DNA from: GWF2-33-9 sp964405755
GTDB taxonomy: Bacteria > Bacteroidota > Ignavibacteria > Kapaibacteriales > UBA2268
Assembly (NCBI GenBank): GCA_964405755.1
Contig: CAYOPF010000008.1
Coordinates: 1 to 38,182 of the forward strand
Reading direction: 5' to 3'
DNA: 38,182 nt
Within the stretch, counting starts at the first letter, position 1, and the number at the start of each line of letters is the position of its first letter. A program made the translations under genes and the position numbers. The notes below the pieces were generated by a model. The model ran no database searches, was not told where the DNA came from, and worked only from the letters and a program-made list of their open reading frames with translations. Shown here piece by piece: positions 8,384 through 17,727 of this stretch.

Positions 8384-9301
8384 ATGGCAATTCCAACTAC
8401 CAGAACAAATTCTGAAGGTAAAATTAAAATTTTTGATAATTTGTGTAATGGTTGCGGGTTATGCATTAATGTCTGCAAAGATTTCAGTATATGCATGGTT
8501 AATGGAAAAGTTTCGCTATCAGACAAATCAATTTTTGGATGCATTGCATGTGGCCATTGTATGGCAATATGTCCAAGTAATGCAATTGAAATTACTGGAC
8601 GAGAAATCTCTACAAACGACATTTTCGAACTCACAAATATGGCTGTTTTGAGTTATGAAAACTTATTAAATTTGCTTCAGAAAAGAAGAAGTATAAGGGA
8701 ATTCAAAGATAAGAAGGTAGAAAGTGAATACATCGATAAAATCCTTTCTGCAGCACAAACAGCCCCAATGGGTTTACCTCCAACCGACGTAAATGTATTG
8801 ATAATTGAAGGTAAGGAGAAAAACAGAAAGTTTGCACAGGATTATTCCGAGTTTCTTAAAAACTACAAATTCATGACCAACCAATACTTTATTTCAATGA
8901 TGAGATTGTTCTGGGGCAAAGAAACCAGCGAGATGTTTAAAGGATTTATAAAACCACTTTATAGAATATATACCGAAGAAATTGAGAAAGGAAACAATTT
9001 GATAAACTACGATGCACCTTTGTCGATGTATTTTTACGGCTCACCCTATGCAGATCCTGCAGATCCATTAATTGCCGCTACTTATGCCATGATTGCTGCT
9101 GAATCGTTAGGGTTGGGAACCTGCATGTTGGGTGCAATACATCCATTTTTGCAAAATGGTAAAAAAGCTGAGAGATTTCGAAAGGAACATAACATAAAAT
9201 TCAAAAGCAAGGAAGGAATTTTTATCATTTTCGGCCATCCAGCAGTTAAATATAAAAGTGGAATAAACCGAACATTTGCCTCGATTTCATACTTGGAATA
9301 A
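8384..9301 (+). CDS. ferredoxin-nitroreductase fusion protein
   Basis: This gene encodes 305 residues. The N-terminal 65 residues form a two-cluster [4Fe-4S] ferredoxin with Cys21, 24, 27, 31 and Cys53, 56, 59, 63. From about residue 95 a flavin-dependent nitroreductase domain follows, beginning LLQKRRSIREFKDKKVE and including TAPMGLPPTDVNVL and AAESLGLGTCMLGA. The FMN-binding RRSIREF motif is intact. Such fusions occur in many anaerobes and facultative bacteria and probably pass electrons from the clusters to FMN to reduce an unknown substrate. It starts 24 bases after ftsW and may be read from the same message, though no functional link to division is evident. Confidence 0.9.
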   Translation: MAIPTTRTNSEGKIKIFDNLCNGCGLCINVCKDFSICMVNGKVSLSDKSIFGCIACGHCMAICPSNAIEITGREISTNDIFELTNMAVLSYENLLNLLQKRRSIREFKDKKVESEYIDKILSAAQTAPMGLPPTDVNVLIIEGKEKNRKFAQDYSEFLKNYKFMTNQYFISMMRLFWGKETSEMFKGFIKPLYRIYTEEIEKGNNLINYDAPLSMYFYGSPYADPADPLIAATYAMIAAESLGLGTCMLGAIHPFLQNGKKAERFRKEHNIKFKSKEGIFIIFGHPAVKYKSGINRTFASISYLE

Positions 9302-9350
9302 AAATCTATTACAGTTAGAAAATATTTTTATAGAACTAATAAGTGCAAAA

Positions 9351-9366
9351 TGAAACAAATGTTTCA
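9351..9366. promoter_or_regulatory. inverted repeat upstream of secA
   Basis: TGAAAC-AAAT-GTTTCA is a perfect 6-base inverted repeat with a 4-base spacer, 54 bases before the secA start. The size suits a dimeric repressor operator; no regulator is identified. Confidence 0.35.
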
Positions 9367-9419
9367 AATTCATTTTTCAATCTTTCGTCAATCAATTATT
9401 ATTTTAATCACAGAAAACT

Positions 9420-12400
9420 ATGTTAGGTTTTTTAAAAAACATATTTCCCGATAAGCACAAAAGGGATATCGAAAAAATAATGCCGATTGTCAAGGAAATC
9501 AATAAGATTTACGCTGACTACGATTCATTGACCGATGAAGAAATTCGTGCAAAAAGTGAAGGGTTCAAGCAACTAATCAAAGAACAAATATCTGAGTTGG
9601 AAGCTGAAAGGGATCAGATAATCGTAGATTTACGGGAGAAAGAATTATCGAGCGGCGAAGTAATTTCGCTAAATGAGCATTTAAAAAAATTAGAAAAAGA
9701 AATTTTCCAAACCGTAAACGATACATTAGACCAAATACTTCCAGAAGCATTTGCTTTAGCAAAACAAGCGTGCAAGAGGTTAACGGAGCGAGGCCACAAT
9801 TATGTTTATGCTGGTCATCCATCGATTTGGGAAATGATACCATACAATGTACAATTAATCGGTGGAATAGTGCTTCATCAAGGCAAGATATCCGAAATGG
9901 CAACAGGCGAAGGTAAAACACTTGTAGCAGTATTGCCGATTTATTTGAATGCATTGGCTGGTAAAGGCGTTCATGTTGTTACAGTAAATGATTATTTGGC
10001 ACGACGCGATAGCGAATGGATGAAGCCTGTATATGATTTTCTTGGAGTTAGTGTAGGTTCTTTGCAGCAAAATATGCAAAGTGAAGAACGATCAAAGATT
10101 TATAGATTAGACATTATTTATGGAACAAATTCTGAGTTTGGCTTCGACTATCTACGCGATAATATGGTTGTCGAAGAAGAACATATAGTGCAGCGTGGTC
10201 ATTGGTTTGCAATTGTTGACGAAGTGGATTCGGTTCTGATAGATGAAGCTCGAACGCCACTCATCATTTCGGGACCTGTAGGAGATTTAGATCAGAAATT
10301 CGATATGATGAAACCCCGTGTCCGTCGGTTAGTAGATGCTCAGGTTCAATTTGTCAATCAAATAACAGCCGAAGCTGAAAGATTACTGCAATCCGATAAA
10401 AAAGAGGATCGCGAGCAAGCCGGTATATTGTTATTCAGGGCACATCGTGGCTTGCCGAAGCACAAGAGATTGAGAAAAATACTTCAGGAAGGTTCTAACC
10501 TAAAATTGATGCAAGAAACCGAATTGTTTTTCCTGCGCGAGAAAGGTAAAAGGATGCCCGAAATCGACGAGGAATTATTCTATATTATAGAAGAAAAGCA
10601 CCATCAAATTGATCTAACAGATAAAGGTAGGAATTTATTAACCAATAGTGGAGAAGACCCAGAATTGTTTGTACTTCCTGATATCGCTGCGGAGATGAGT
10701 AAGCTTGCAGTTGACAATTCTATTACAGAACAAGAAAAACAGCATAGAATAGATGAAATTAACAGAATTTTTGCCCAGAGAAGTGATGTTATACATACTG
10801 TAACTTCTTTGTTGCGAGCTTATTCCTTGTACGAAAAGGATGTAGAATATGTCGTGCAAGAAGGAAAAGTACAAATAGTAGATGAATTTACTGGCAGAAT
10901 TTTAGATGGACGTCGCTATTCTGAAGGATTGCACCAGGCAATTGAAGCAAAAGAAAACGTTAAAGTTCAACGCGATACCCAAACATTGGCAACTATCACT
11001 CTGCAGAATTATTTTCGATTATACAAAAAACTAGCTGGTATGACTGGTACTGCCGAAACAGAGGCTGGGGAATTCGAAAAAATTTATAATCTGGATGTTG
11101 TGGTAATTCCAACGAACCGACCTATAACCCGAAAAGATAATGAAGACCTAATTTATAGAACAACTCGTGAAAAATACAATGCAATTGTCGAGGAGGTTCA
11201 GAATATTCTGAAAGATGATAGGGCAGTATTGGTTGGGACAGCGTCGGTTGAAGTCTCTGAAGTTATCTCGAAAATGCTTACAAGAGCAAAGATTCAACAC
11301 AATGTGTTGAACGCCAAACAACACGAAAAAGAAGCCGATATTATTGCCCATGCCGGACACAAGGGAGCAGTTACAATTGCTACTAATATGGCTGGTCGTG
11401 GAACCGATATTAAGTTGGATCCTGAGGTTAAGCGAAAAGGTGGACTTGCAATTATAGGTTCGGAACGACACGAAGCTCGTCGTATCGATAGACAGTTACG
11501 AGGTCGTGCTGGTCGACAGGGCGATCCTGGAAGTTCAATATTCTTTATCTCTCTCGAAGATAAATTGATGCGGTTGTTTGCAGCAGAAAGAATTGGTAAT
11601 TTAATGAATAAATTCAAATTCCCCGAAAACGAACCAATCACACATTCGATGATTACCAAGTCAGTCGAGAATGCTCAGAAAAAGGTTGAAGAAAATAACT
11701 TTTCTATCCGTAAGCACTTACTCGAATACGATGACGTTATGAACATGCAAAGAGAGCTGATATATAACAAGCGAAAAATGGCTTTACGCGGCGATAGATT
11801 AAAAGGTGAGATTTTTGATTACATTGATGATCTTGCGTTCGAATGGTACCAGACTTATCATAAAGAAGAAGATTTGAAGGGATTAAAAAATGCAGTCAGA
11901 GCTCTGTTGCTTTGCGAAATAAATATTAATGAAGTTGATTTTAAAACAATGAAGGAAACCGAGGTTGTTAATGAAATATTGAGAGCTGCAGACGAATTCT
12001 ACCATAGAAAAGAAGAAATGCTTGGCAAAGAATTTATGGCACAATTGGAAAAATATGCTGTTCTCCAAACAATTGATGATAAGTGGAAAGAGCACTTACG
12101 AGTAATGGACGAAATTAAAGAAGGTATTAACCTTAGGGCTTATGGTCAGAAAGATCCATTATTGGAGTACAAACAAGAAGCTGCCCACCAGTTCGAAGAA
12201 TTGTTGAGAGAGATTTCACATAGTTCTATTGGTATTGCTTTTAAATACTTCCCACAAATGCAAGCACAAGTTCAACAAGCACCCGAAAAGACGCCTCCAA
12301 AAGTAAAATCAAATAATCTCGAAGGTCGCGGAATACGCTACGGAAGGGATGAGCAAGCAGCTCAATTTGCGGCTCGGGCAACTGCTCCACGTGCTCAGGA

Positions 12401-12536
12401 AAGCGAATCGGCTCGGGCAACTGCAGTGGAAACATTCCGACGCACTGAAGCAAAAGTTGGCCGAAATGATCCCTGTCCTTGTGGAAGTGGAAAGAAGTAC
12501 AAACAGTGCCACGGAAAAGAAATGAACTTAAATTAA
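9420..12536 (+). CDS. secA: protein translocase ATPase subunit SecA
   Basis: This gene encodes 1038 residues, longer than the roughly 900 of E. coli and normal for Bacteroidota/Chlorobiota, because of extra segments around residues 310-400. SecA drives preproteins through SecYEG using ATP. Visible motifs are ATGEGKTLVA (Walker A, around 160-170), VTVNDYLARRD, FDYLRDNMV, VDEVDSVLIDEARTPLI (DEAD-type Walker B, around 266), TEAEAGE-like preprotein-binding region, ATNMAGRGTDIKL, and GSERHEARRIDRQLRGRAGR. The C-terminal zinc/SecB-binding tail has Cys1019, Cys1021, Cys1030 and His1031. The Ala/Arg-rich linker before it contains a 15-base direct repeat (12371-12385 and 12410-12424) encoding ARAT twice. 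A strong hairpin terminator follows 23 bases after the stop. Confidence 0.98.
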   Translation: MLGFLKNIFPDKHKRDIEKIMPIVKEINKIYADYDSLTDEEIRAKSEGFKQLIKEQISELEAERDQIIVDLREKELSSGEVISLNEHLKKLEKEIFQTVNDTLDQILPEAFALAKQACKRLTERGHNYVYAGHPSIWEMIPYNVQLIGGIVLHQGKISEMATGEGKTLVAVLPIYLNALAGKGVHVVTVNDYLARRDSEWMKPVYDFLGVSVGSLQQNMQSEERSKIYRLDIIYGTNSEFGFDYLRDNMVVEEEHIVQRGHWFAIVDEVDSVLIDEARTPLIISGPVGDLDQKFDMMKPRVRRLVDAQVQFVNQITAEAERLLQSDKKEDREQAGILLFRAHRGLPKHKRLRKILQEGSNLKLMQETELFFLREKGKRMPEIDEELFYIIEEKHHQIDLTDKGRNLLTNSGEDPELFVLPDIAAEMSKLAVDNSITEQEKQHRIDEINRIFAQRSDVIHTVTSLLRAYSLYEKDVEYVVQEGKVQIVDEFTGRILDGRRYSEGLHQAIEAKENVKVQRDTQTLATITLQNYFRLYKKLAGMTGTAETEAGEFEKIYNLDVVVIPTNRPITRKDNEDLIYRTTREKYNAIVEEVQNILKDDRAVLVGTASVEVSEVISKMLTRAKIQHNVLNAKQHEKEADIIAHAGHKGAVTIATNMAGRGTDIKLDPEVKRKGGLAIIGSERHEARRIDRQLRGRAGRQGDPGSSIFFISLEDKLMRLFAAERIGNLMNKFKFPENEPITHSMITKSVENAQKKVEENNFSIRKHLLEYDDVMNMQRELIYNKRKMALRGDRLKGEIFDYIDDLAFEWYQTYHKEEDLKGLKNAVRALLLCEININEVDFKTMKETEVVNEILRAADEFYHRKEEMLGKEFMAQLEKYAVLQTIDDKWKEHLRVMDEIKEGINLRAYGQKDPLLEYKQEAAHQFEELLREISHSSIGIAFKYFPQMQAQVQQAPEKTPPKVKSNNLEGRGIRYGRDEQAAQFAARATAPRAQESESARATAVETFRRTEAKVGRNDPCPCGSGKKYKQCHGKEMNLN

Positions 12537-12558
12537 TTTTAGTAAAATTTGAGATAAA

Positions 12559-12588
12559 AAATAGGCTGCTCAATAAGGCAGCCTATTT
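12559..12588. terminator. bidirectional rho-independent terminator between secA and the FKBP gene
   Basis: An 11-bp perfect stem (AAATAGGCTGC with GCAGCCTATTT) closes an 8-base loop. The A-rich left flank and T-rich right flank allow it to work for both convergent genes. Confidence 0.85.
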
Positions 12589-12618
12589 TTATTTTCATTA
12601 TATTGCGAATATTCAAAA

Positions 12619-13425
12619 TTATCTTGGGTTTGGAGGAGGTTGATTTGGAATTGGCTGAGCATCAGGAGGTAATGGTTGCACTTGCATATTTGCAGGCATT
12701 TCAACTTTTTTTGTATCTATAAGCTCCAACTCGAAAATGATAATTGCATTTGGAGGAATCGGTCCACTGCCACGACTACCAAATGCCAATTCTGGAGGAA
12801 ATACAAAACGATATTTACCACCAACTTTCATTTGACGAGTAGCTTCCTCCCATCCTGGGAACAATCCCCGAACAGGAAACTCAACTGGAGTGTTCTTTGC
12901 CATCGAATCGAATACTTCGCCATTGGAAAATGAAGCAATAAACTTAAGTTTGAGAATGTCTTCTGGTTTTGGCAACTTTCCAGTACCTTCTTTTAACACT
13001 TCCCACATCAACCCAGTTTTAGATATTTTAACTCCCGATTTCGATTTAAATTCTGCGAGAAATTGTTCGTTTGTTTTTGCAAGTTCCTTAGATTTTTCTT
13101 GTCGTTGTTGCTCAAGTTGTTGTTCCTGCTGCACTTGTTTAGTCTGTAACTTTTGTTGTAACCGATTGATAACCATACCCATAACACTATCTGGAAAAGC
13201 AATGTTTGCACTATCTTTACCTGCTTTGAAACCTTTTGCATAGTTGTCGAAGTTCAAGTTTAAAGAATCCCGACGAGTGTTCATACCTAACTGCACGCCA
13301 AGAGCATAACTGATGGAGTCATCGAGGGTTTTAAATTCGGGTTTACCTGTCATCGAAGGACCATCGTTGTTGCAACCAATAAAGAGTGGAATGATTGCCA
13401 AGATTATTATTAATCTGATTTTCAT
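12619..13425 (-). CDS. FKBP-type peptidyl-prolyl cis-trans isomerase lipoprotein
   Basis: This gene encodes 268 residues from the ATG at 13425, chosen because AAGGT lies just upstream and it yields a lipoprotein signal ending LFIGC (Cys18). The longer frame to 13722 would overlap the divergent regulator and its promoter region and is not credible. Residues about 30-130 match the N-terminal dimerisation domain of FkpA/Mip-type proteins (LDDSISYALGVQLG), with a Gln-rich helix (LQTKQVQQEQQLEQQ). From about 145 comes the FKBP catalytic domain: TGLMWEVLKEGTG, GEVFDS, VRGLFPGWEEATRQMKVG, FPPELAFGSRG, IPPNAIIIFELELI. The C-terminus is Pro-rich (PPDAQPIPNQPPP). It is likely a periplasmic, membrane-anchored folding catalyst for exported proteins, convergent with secA. 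Confidence 0.93.
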   Translation of the reverse strand: MKIRLIIILAIIPLFIGCNNDGPSMTGKPEFKTLDDSISYALGVQLGMNTRRDSLNLNFDNYAKGFKAGKDSANIAFPDSVMGMVINRLQQKLQTKQVQQEQQLEQQRQEKSKELAKTNEQFLAEFKSKSGVKISKTGLMWEVLKEGTGKLPKPEDILKLKFIASFSNGEVFDSMAKNTPVEFPVRGLFPGWEEATRQMKVGGKYRFVFPPELAFGSRGSGPIPPNAIIIFELELIDTKKVEMPANMQVQPLPPDAQPIPNQPPPNPR

Positions 13426-13455
13426 ATTTACCTTAAATTGAAAAATAATAAAACA

Positions 13456-13463
13456 CAAAATTA
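13456..13463 (-). promoter_or_regulatory. putative -7 promoter element for the FKBP gene
   Basis: The leftward strand reads TAATTTTG, 30 bases before the FKBP ATG. It matches the TAnnTTTG consensus and independently supports the start at 13425. Confidence 0.5.
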
Positions 13464-13587
13464 AGTAGATTATTTCAATATTAAGAAAATAAAAAAATTT
13501 GTATAATATTGTACAAAATTGATTTTTTTTTGTTAATTTAACATAATTATTAATGTAATTATTAAAAATAATCAAAGCTGAGGAAAG

Positions 13588-15015
13588 GTGGCAAAAAATT
13601 ACACAATTGTAATAATAGAAGACGACCCATTGGTTAATGAATCGGTGCAAAATGTTTTGCTTAGCAAGTATAACCGAGTAGAAGCATTTACCGATCCGAA
13701 TGAAGGAATTAATCAATTGCATAAGATTTCGCCTGATTTGTTAATACTTGATATTTTTCTGGGCTATGCGAATGGTTTGGATATTTTAGAGCAATTACGA
13801 AAGCAGGGCTATACTATGCCCGTCATTATTATGACTGCTTTTTCGGATATTAAGATGGCAGTTCGTGCGATGAAGTTGGGTGCTGAAGATTTTATCGTGA
13901 AACCACTGGACTTAGATCAGCTGGAAGTAACAGTAGAACGAGCTCTTAAAAATTTTGAATTGCGACGTAAGGTTGATTTACTTAGCGAACAAATTAAAAA
14001 GGAGCAACCAAGTGAAATTATTGGCAATAGTGACGGGGTAAAAAAAGCTTTAGAACTTGGCAAACTTGTTGCAAAAACTGAAGATACAACAGTTTTGATA
14101 TATGGAGAAACTGGAACTGGTAAGGAATTGATGGCCCGGTTTATTCACGACCATTCTCCAAGAGCAAACGGCCCGTTTGTAAGCGTTAATTGTGGTGCTA
14201 TACCACGCGAACTTGCCGAAAATGAATTTTTTGGTTATGAAAAAGGTGCTTTTACCGGTGCAACCGAAAAAATGAGACCAGGAAAGTTCGAGCAAGCTCA
14301 ACACGGAACAATACTACTGGATGAAATTAGCGAACTCAGTATGGATTTGCAGGTGAAATTACTTAGAGTTCTTCAGGAACGAAAATTTTATCGGCTGGGA
14401 GGAACTAAGGAAATTTCAGTGGATGTTCGTGTAATTGCCAGTACAAACAAAGAATTAGAACAATTGGTGGAAGACGGAAAATTCCGTGAGGATTTATATT
14501 ATCGGCTTAATGTAGCAAAGATTACATTGCCCCCTTTACGAGAGAGGGGCGAGGATGTTCTTCAAATTGCTTCATCAGGTATCACTGAATTTAATCGGAA
14601 ATTTGGTAAGTCCATTAAAGGCTTTACAGATGATGCAATTGCAGTTATCCTAAATTATCCATGGAAAGGAAATATTAGAGAATTACGAAACGCAATCGAA
14701 AGAATTGTTCTTATGGAAAACAAGGATTTGATTGATGTTGAGGCATTATCTTTCCTAAAAGGTATTAGTTTTGTTAATACTACGAAAGGTCAGGTGCCTC
14801 CCGAAACATACTTGTCGCCAGGAAAGCATTATTTGAAAGTGTCGTCGACTGGTGCCAGTTATAACGAAGTGACAAAAGATTTGCTCGAGCAAGTTTTAAA
14901 AATTTCAAAAGGAAATCAGATAAAAGCCGCTAAAATATTAGGGATTTCACGAGCAAAGCTGAGATACAGAATTGAGCAATTAGCAATAAATTCATCACCA
15001 AAAATATTAGAATAA
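13588..15015 (+). CDS. NtrC-family sigma-54-dependent response regulator
   Basis: This gene encodes 475 residues and starts with GTG, preceded by GAGGAAAG. Domain order is receiver (1-125, acidic pocket EDD at 11-13 and phosphoacceptor Asp55 in LLILDIFLG, Lys in FIVKPLD), AAA+ ATPase (about 145-385, Walker A GETGTGKE at 173-180, sigma-54 contact loop GAFTGAT around 220-226, then GTILLDEI), and a Fis-type helix-turn-helix at the C-terminus (KAAKILGISRAKLRYRIEQL). It should activate sigma-54 promoters after phosphorylation. No partner kinase is adjacent. It leads the run that continues into the chemosensory genes, 57 bases before the HEAT gene, and could control or be controlled by that system. 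No clear -24/-12 promoter was recognised in the window's spacers. Confidence 0.95.
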   Translation: MAKNYTIVIIEDDPLVNESVQNVLLSKYNRVEAFTDPNEGINQLHKISPDLLILDIFLGYANGLDILEQLRKQGYTMPVIIMTAFSDIKMAVRAMKLGAEDFIVKPLDLDQLEVTVERALKNFELRRKVDLLSEQIKKEQPSEIIGNSDGVKKALELGKLVAKTEDTTVLIYGETGTGKELMARFIHDHSPRANGPFVSVNCGAIPRELAENEFFGYEKGAFTGATEKMRPGKFEQAQHGTILLDEISELSMDLQVKLLRVLQERKFYRLGGTKEISVDVRVIASTNKELEQLVEDGKFREDLYYRLNVAKITLPPLRERGEDVLQIASSGITEFNRKFGKSIKGFTDDAIAVILNYPWKGNIRELRNAIERIVLMENKDLIDVEALSFLKGISFVNTTKGQVPPETYLSPGKHYLKVSSTGASYNEVTKDLLEQVLKISKGNQIKAAKILGISRAKLRYRIEQLAINSSPKILE

Positions 15016-15072
15016 AATTGAAATAATAAATAAAAAATTATTAATTTACAAAAAATAAAACAACAAAAAACC

Positions 15073-16392
15073 ATGAGTTTGGAAGATAAAATAACGACAT
15101 TAAAAACGAGTTTGGTACCTGCAATGCGACGTCAAGCTGCAGAGGAATTATTAAGAGAAATTGATGAAATTGATCATGATGTTATTAAAGTATTATGCGA
15201 ATCATTGTCGGATAACGATAAAGGTGTTCGCGATGTTATTGCTACTGGATTAACTCAGTTGGATCCTCAATGGAATGATACAATTTGCCAGTATGTAACA
15301 CCATTTATAAGAAGTGAAAGAATTGAAATTCGGAATCTTGTTACCGACATTTTATTGACCATTAAACCAACTAATATCTTTGCAATAGCGCACTATTTCG
15401 ACGATTCCGATCCCGATAATGTGAAATTTGCAATAGATATTGCTGGATTAATTGCTCCACCAGACTATTTGGAGCTTATTTTTGAAAAAATAGATCATGC
15501 AGATTCCAACGTTCGCTGTTCTGTTATCGAGGCTATGGGCAATATTTATCAGAATTACCCTGAAAATAATTTCAATAAAGCATTGCTAATTGAGAGATTT
15601 GAAACACTTTACTGGAGTGATGAAGACCTGAAACCATTTATTATTGAATCTTTAGGGAAAGTTGGCGGAGAAGAGTCGCAAAACTTCTTAATTTCATTGA
15701 TTAACAACGAAAGTAATTTCTTTTTGAGAGTTGCAGCAGTCGATGGGTTAGCTATATGTGGAACTGACATAGGAGTTTGCTGCAAATTATTGGATCTTTT
15801 CGAATCCGTGAATGACGAATTAAAGGTTTTATTTTTAAAGACAATATTTGCAATTTCCTTCAGGGTAGGCGAGTCTATTGAATTACCTGGCAAATATAGG
15901 TATGTTGCACAATTAGCATTAATGGAGAATGACCCAGATACCTACGGAGCAGGTTTGGTTGCATTGGGTAGCAATTATACCAAAGAAGATGTTTCCTATT
16001 TGCTCAAAGTAGTATTCAGAAACGACTCGGACATAAATCACTTCATGATTCGCAATTTGGTTCATACCGAGGATCCTGTGGTTATTGAGGAATTTGTCAA
16101 ACAATTGTTTTTGAAATATGATCCCTCGGATACAGAAAATCTGGACTTTTTGGCATTTATTACAGTCGAAGCAGCAACTGCATCACCCGTTAATGTCGAA
16201 GTATTGATAAAATCTCTCATTAAAAATACTATCAATCAGAAACCGATGTGTTGGGAGAATATCATTACGTATTGTCTGGAAATTTCTTATGAAATAACAA
16301 TCAAAGAATTACAAAAAATGTACAATGTTTCGGACACTTCCGAATTGAATTACATTAACGATATTTTAAATAAGTTTGATATTACTTTTTAA
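15073..16392 (+). CDS. HEAT-repeat protein in chemosensory operon
   Basis: This gene encodes 439 residues with no signal peptide or membrane segment. It is made of repeated helical pairs typical of HEAT/PBS-lyase repeats, for example AAEELLREIDEIDHDVIKVL then SLSDNDKGVRDVIATGLTQL, SNVRCSVIEAMGNI, LKPFIIESLGKVGGEESQNF and NFFLRVAAVDGLAICG. Such solenoids serve as protein-protein scaffolds. It sits between the sigma-54 regulator and cheR, 15 bases before cheR and on the same strand, so a scaffold or adaptor role in this signalling pathway is inferred. It is not a standard chemotaxis component, and no enzymatic motif is visible. Confidence 0.8.
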   Translation: MSLEDKITTLKTSLVPAMRRQAAEELLREIDEIDHDVIKVLCESLSDNDKGVRDVIATGLTQLDPQWNDTICQYVTPFIRSERIEIRNLVTDILLTIKPTNIFAIAHYFDDSDPDNVKFAIDIAGLIAPPDYLELIFEKIDHADSNVRCSVIEAMGNIYQNYPENNFNKALLIERFETLYWSDEDLKPFIIESLGKVGGEESQNFLISLINNESNFFLRVAAVDGLAICGTDIGVCCKLLDLFESVNDELKVLFLKTIFAISFRVGESIELPGKYRYVAQLALMENDPDTYGAGLVALGSNYTKEDVSYLLKVVFRNDSDINHFMIRNLVHTEDPVVIEEFVKQLFLKYDPSDTENLDFLAFITVEAATASPVNVEVLIKSLIKNTINQKPMCWENIITYCLEISYEITIKELQKMYNVSDTSELNYINDILNKFDITF

Positions 16393-16407
16393 CAAAAGAA
16401 GAAAATA

Positions 16408-17328
16408 ATGGCAAGTGGCTTATTCAAATTTGGACAACAACTGCAGCAGCAACCTCCACCCAGAACTCGACCGCTGAATATTCAATCTGGCGAATCCAAT
16501 AAATTGGAACTGAGTGAAGCAACTTTTATGGAATTTAGAAACTTTGTTTACGAAAAGAGTGGAATTTATTTTAATGAAAGCAAGAAGTATTTATTTGAAA
16601 GTAGGATAGAAAAAAGGATTCAATCGCTTAATATTGGTAGCTTCGAAGAATATTTGAGGTTTATCAAGTTGCCAAGCAACATTGAAGAACTTCACCAAAT
16701 GTATGATGCAATTACGATAAACGAAACTTATTTTTTTCGGGCACCACAACAGTTCGAAGCAGTTGAGAAAATAATTATTCCCGAGCTAATCCAAGAAAAA
16801 CAAGGTAAAACAAATTTCGTTCGTTTTTGGAGCGCTGCGTCGTCCACAGGCGAAGAAGCCTATACATTGGCTCTGCTTGTTAATGAGTATCTAAAACCTC
16901 GTTATCCAGGCATTACTTTTCAGATTTTAGCTAGTGATATTAATACTCAAGTTGTAGAATTTGCACGCAGAGGAGTTTTCAAAGAATATGCAATACGCAA
17001 TGTTCCACCTCATTTGCGTAGTAAATATTTCAAGAGTAATGGGATGACTTACGAATTGAATGAGGAAATCCGAAAAATGGTCAGATTTGCTAATATTAAT
17101 TTATACGACGAAAAGGCAGTGAGGACAATTGCGGGAGTTGATATCATATTTTGTGCAAATGTATTGATATATTTTGATATACCATCCAAACAAAAAGTAG
17201 TGTCCTATCTTTACGATGTGCTTAATCCAGGTGGATATTTGTTTATTGGTTATTCAGAATCGTTACATGGCATCAGCAAAGCATTTTCGTTGATACATTT
17301 ACCAAAAGCTCTGGCTTATAAAAAGTAA
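16408..17328 (+). CDS. cheR: CheR-type chemoreceptor glutamate methyltransferase
   Basis: This gene encodes 306 residues. A Gln/Pro-rich N-terminal tail (about 1-30) precedes the CheR all-alpha N-domain (FMEFRNFVYEKSGIYF, INETYFFRAPQQF) and the SAM-binding Rossmann domain: FWSAASSTGEEAYTLAL, ILASDINTQVVEFARRGVF, IIFCANVLIYFD and GYLFIGYSESL. CheR methylates glutamates on chemoreceptors for adaptation. No cheB methylesterase or receptor gene is in the window, so its partners are elsewhere. It is spaced 13 bases before the first cheY, whose AGGAGG ribosome binding site lies in that gap, so they are clearly one operon. Confidence 0.95.
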   Translation: MASGLFKFGQQLQQQPPPRTRPLNIQSGESNKLELSEATFMEFRNFVYEKSGIYFNESKKYLFESRIEKRIQSLNIGSFEEYLRFIKLPSNIEELHQMYDAITINETYFFRAPQQFEAVEKIIIPELIQEKQGKTNFVRFWSAASSTGEEAYTLALLVNEYLKPRYPGITFQILASDINTQVVEFARRGVFKEYAIRNVPPHLRSKYFKSNGMTYELNEEIRKMVRFANINLYDEKAVRTIAGVDIIFCANVLIYFDIPSKQKVVSYLYDVLNPGGYLFIGYSESLHGISKAFSLIHLPKALAYKK

Positions 17329-17341
17329 GGAGGATAATTAA

Positions 17342-17707
17342 ATGGCAAGAACAATTTTAGTAGCAGAGGATTCATCATCAATTAGAAAATTTATTACTTT
17401 GGCACTTAAGATGGCGGGTTATAATGTGATTGATGCTGTAGATGGAATGGATGCAATCGAAAAAATGAGTGGACAGGATATTGATCTGGTCGTTACAGAT
17501 TTAAATATGCCCAACGTTGATGGTTTTAACTTAATTAGAACGATTAGAGAAAATCCCAAGAATGCAGATTTACCAATATTAATACTGACATCATTGAACA
17601 ACGAAAGAGATATAAGGGAAGCCATGGATGCTGGAGCAAATTCTTATTTAATAAAACCATTCAATGATAAAAAATTATTATATGAGATTTCAAAATATTT
17701 AAATTGA
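17342..17707 (+). CDS. cheY: single-domain response regulator, CheY-like (first copy)
   Basis: This gene encodes 121 residues, just a receiver domain. Acidic pocket Glu9-Asp10, phosphoacceptor Asp53 in VVTDLNMPNVDG, conserved Thr in LILTS and Lys in LIKPF are all present. It lies directly after cheR with a strong AAGGAGGAT ribosome binding site. It differs clearly from the second copy downstream (Tyr/Leu at the switch-adjacent positions, different N-terminus), so the two are probably specialised: one output regulator and one phosphate sink or second output, as with PilG and PilH. Which is which cannot be told from sequence. Confidence 0.93.
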   Translation: MARTILVAEDSSSIRKFITLALKMAGYNVIDAVDGMDAIEKMSGQDIDLVVTDLNMPNVDGFNLIRTIRENPKNADLPILILTSLNNERDIREAMDAGANSYLIKPFNDKKLLYEISKYLN

Positions 17708-17727
17708 AAAATAAAGAGGATTAAAAT

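Noticed and set aside
12241..12573. Reverse-strand open frames over the 3' end of secA
   Set aside because: These are shadows of the Ala/Arg/Glu-rich secA linker codons; no start context, no protein-like composition.
13426..13722. Extended N-terminus of the FKBP protein up to 13722
   Set aside because: It would cover the divergent regulator's start and spacer, is extremely Tyr/Ile/Asn-rich, and hides a clean lipoprotein signal, ribosome binding site and promoter box for the start at 13425.
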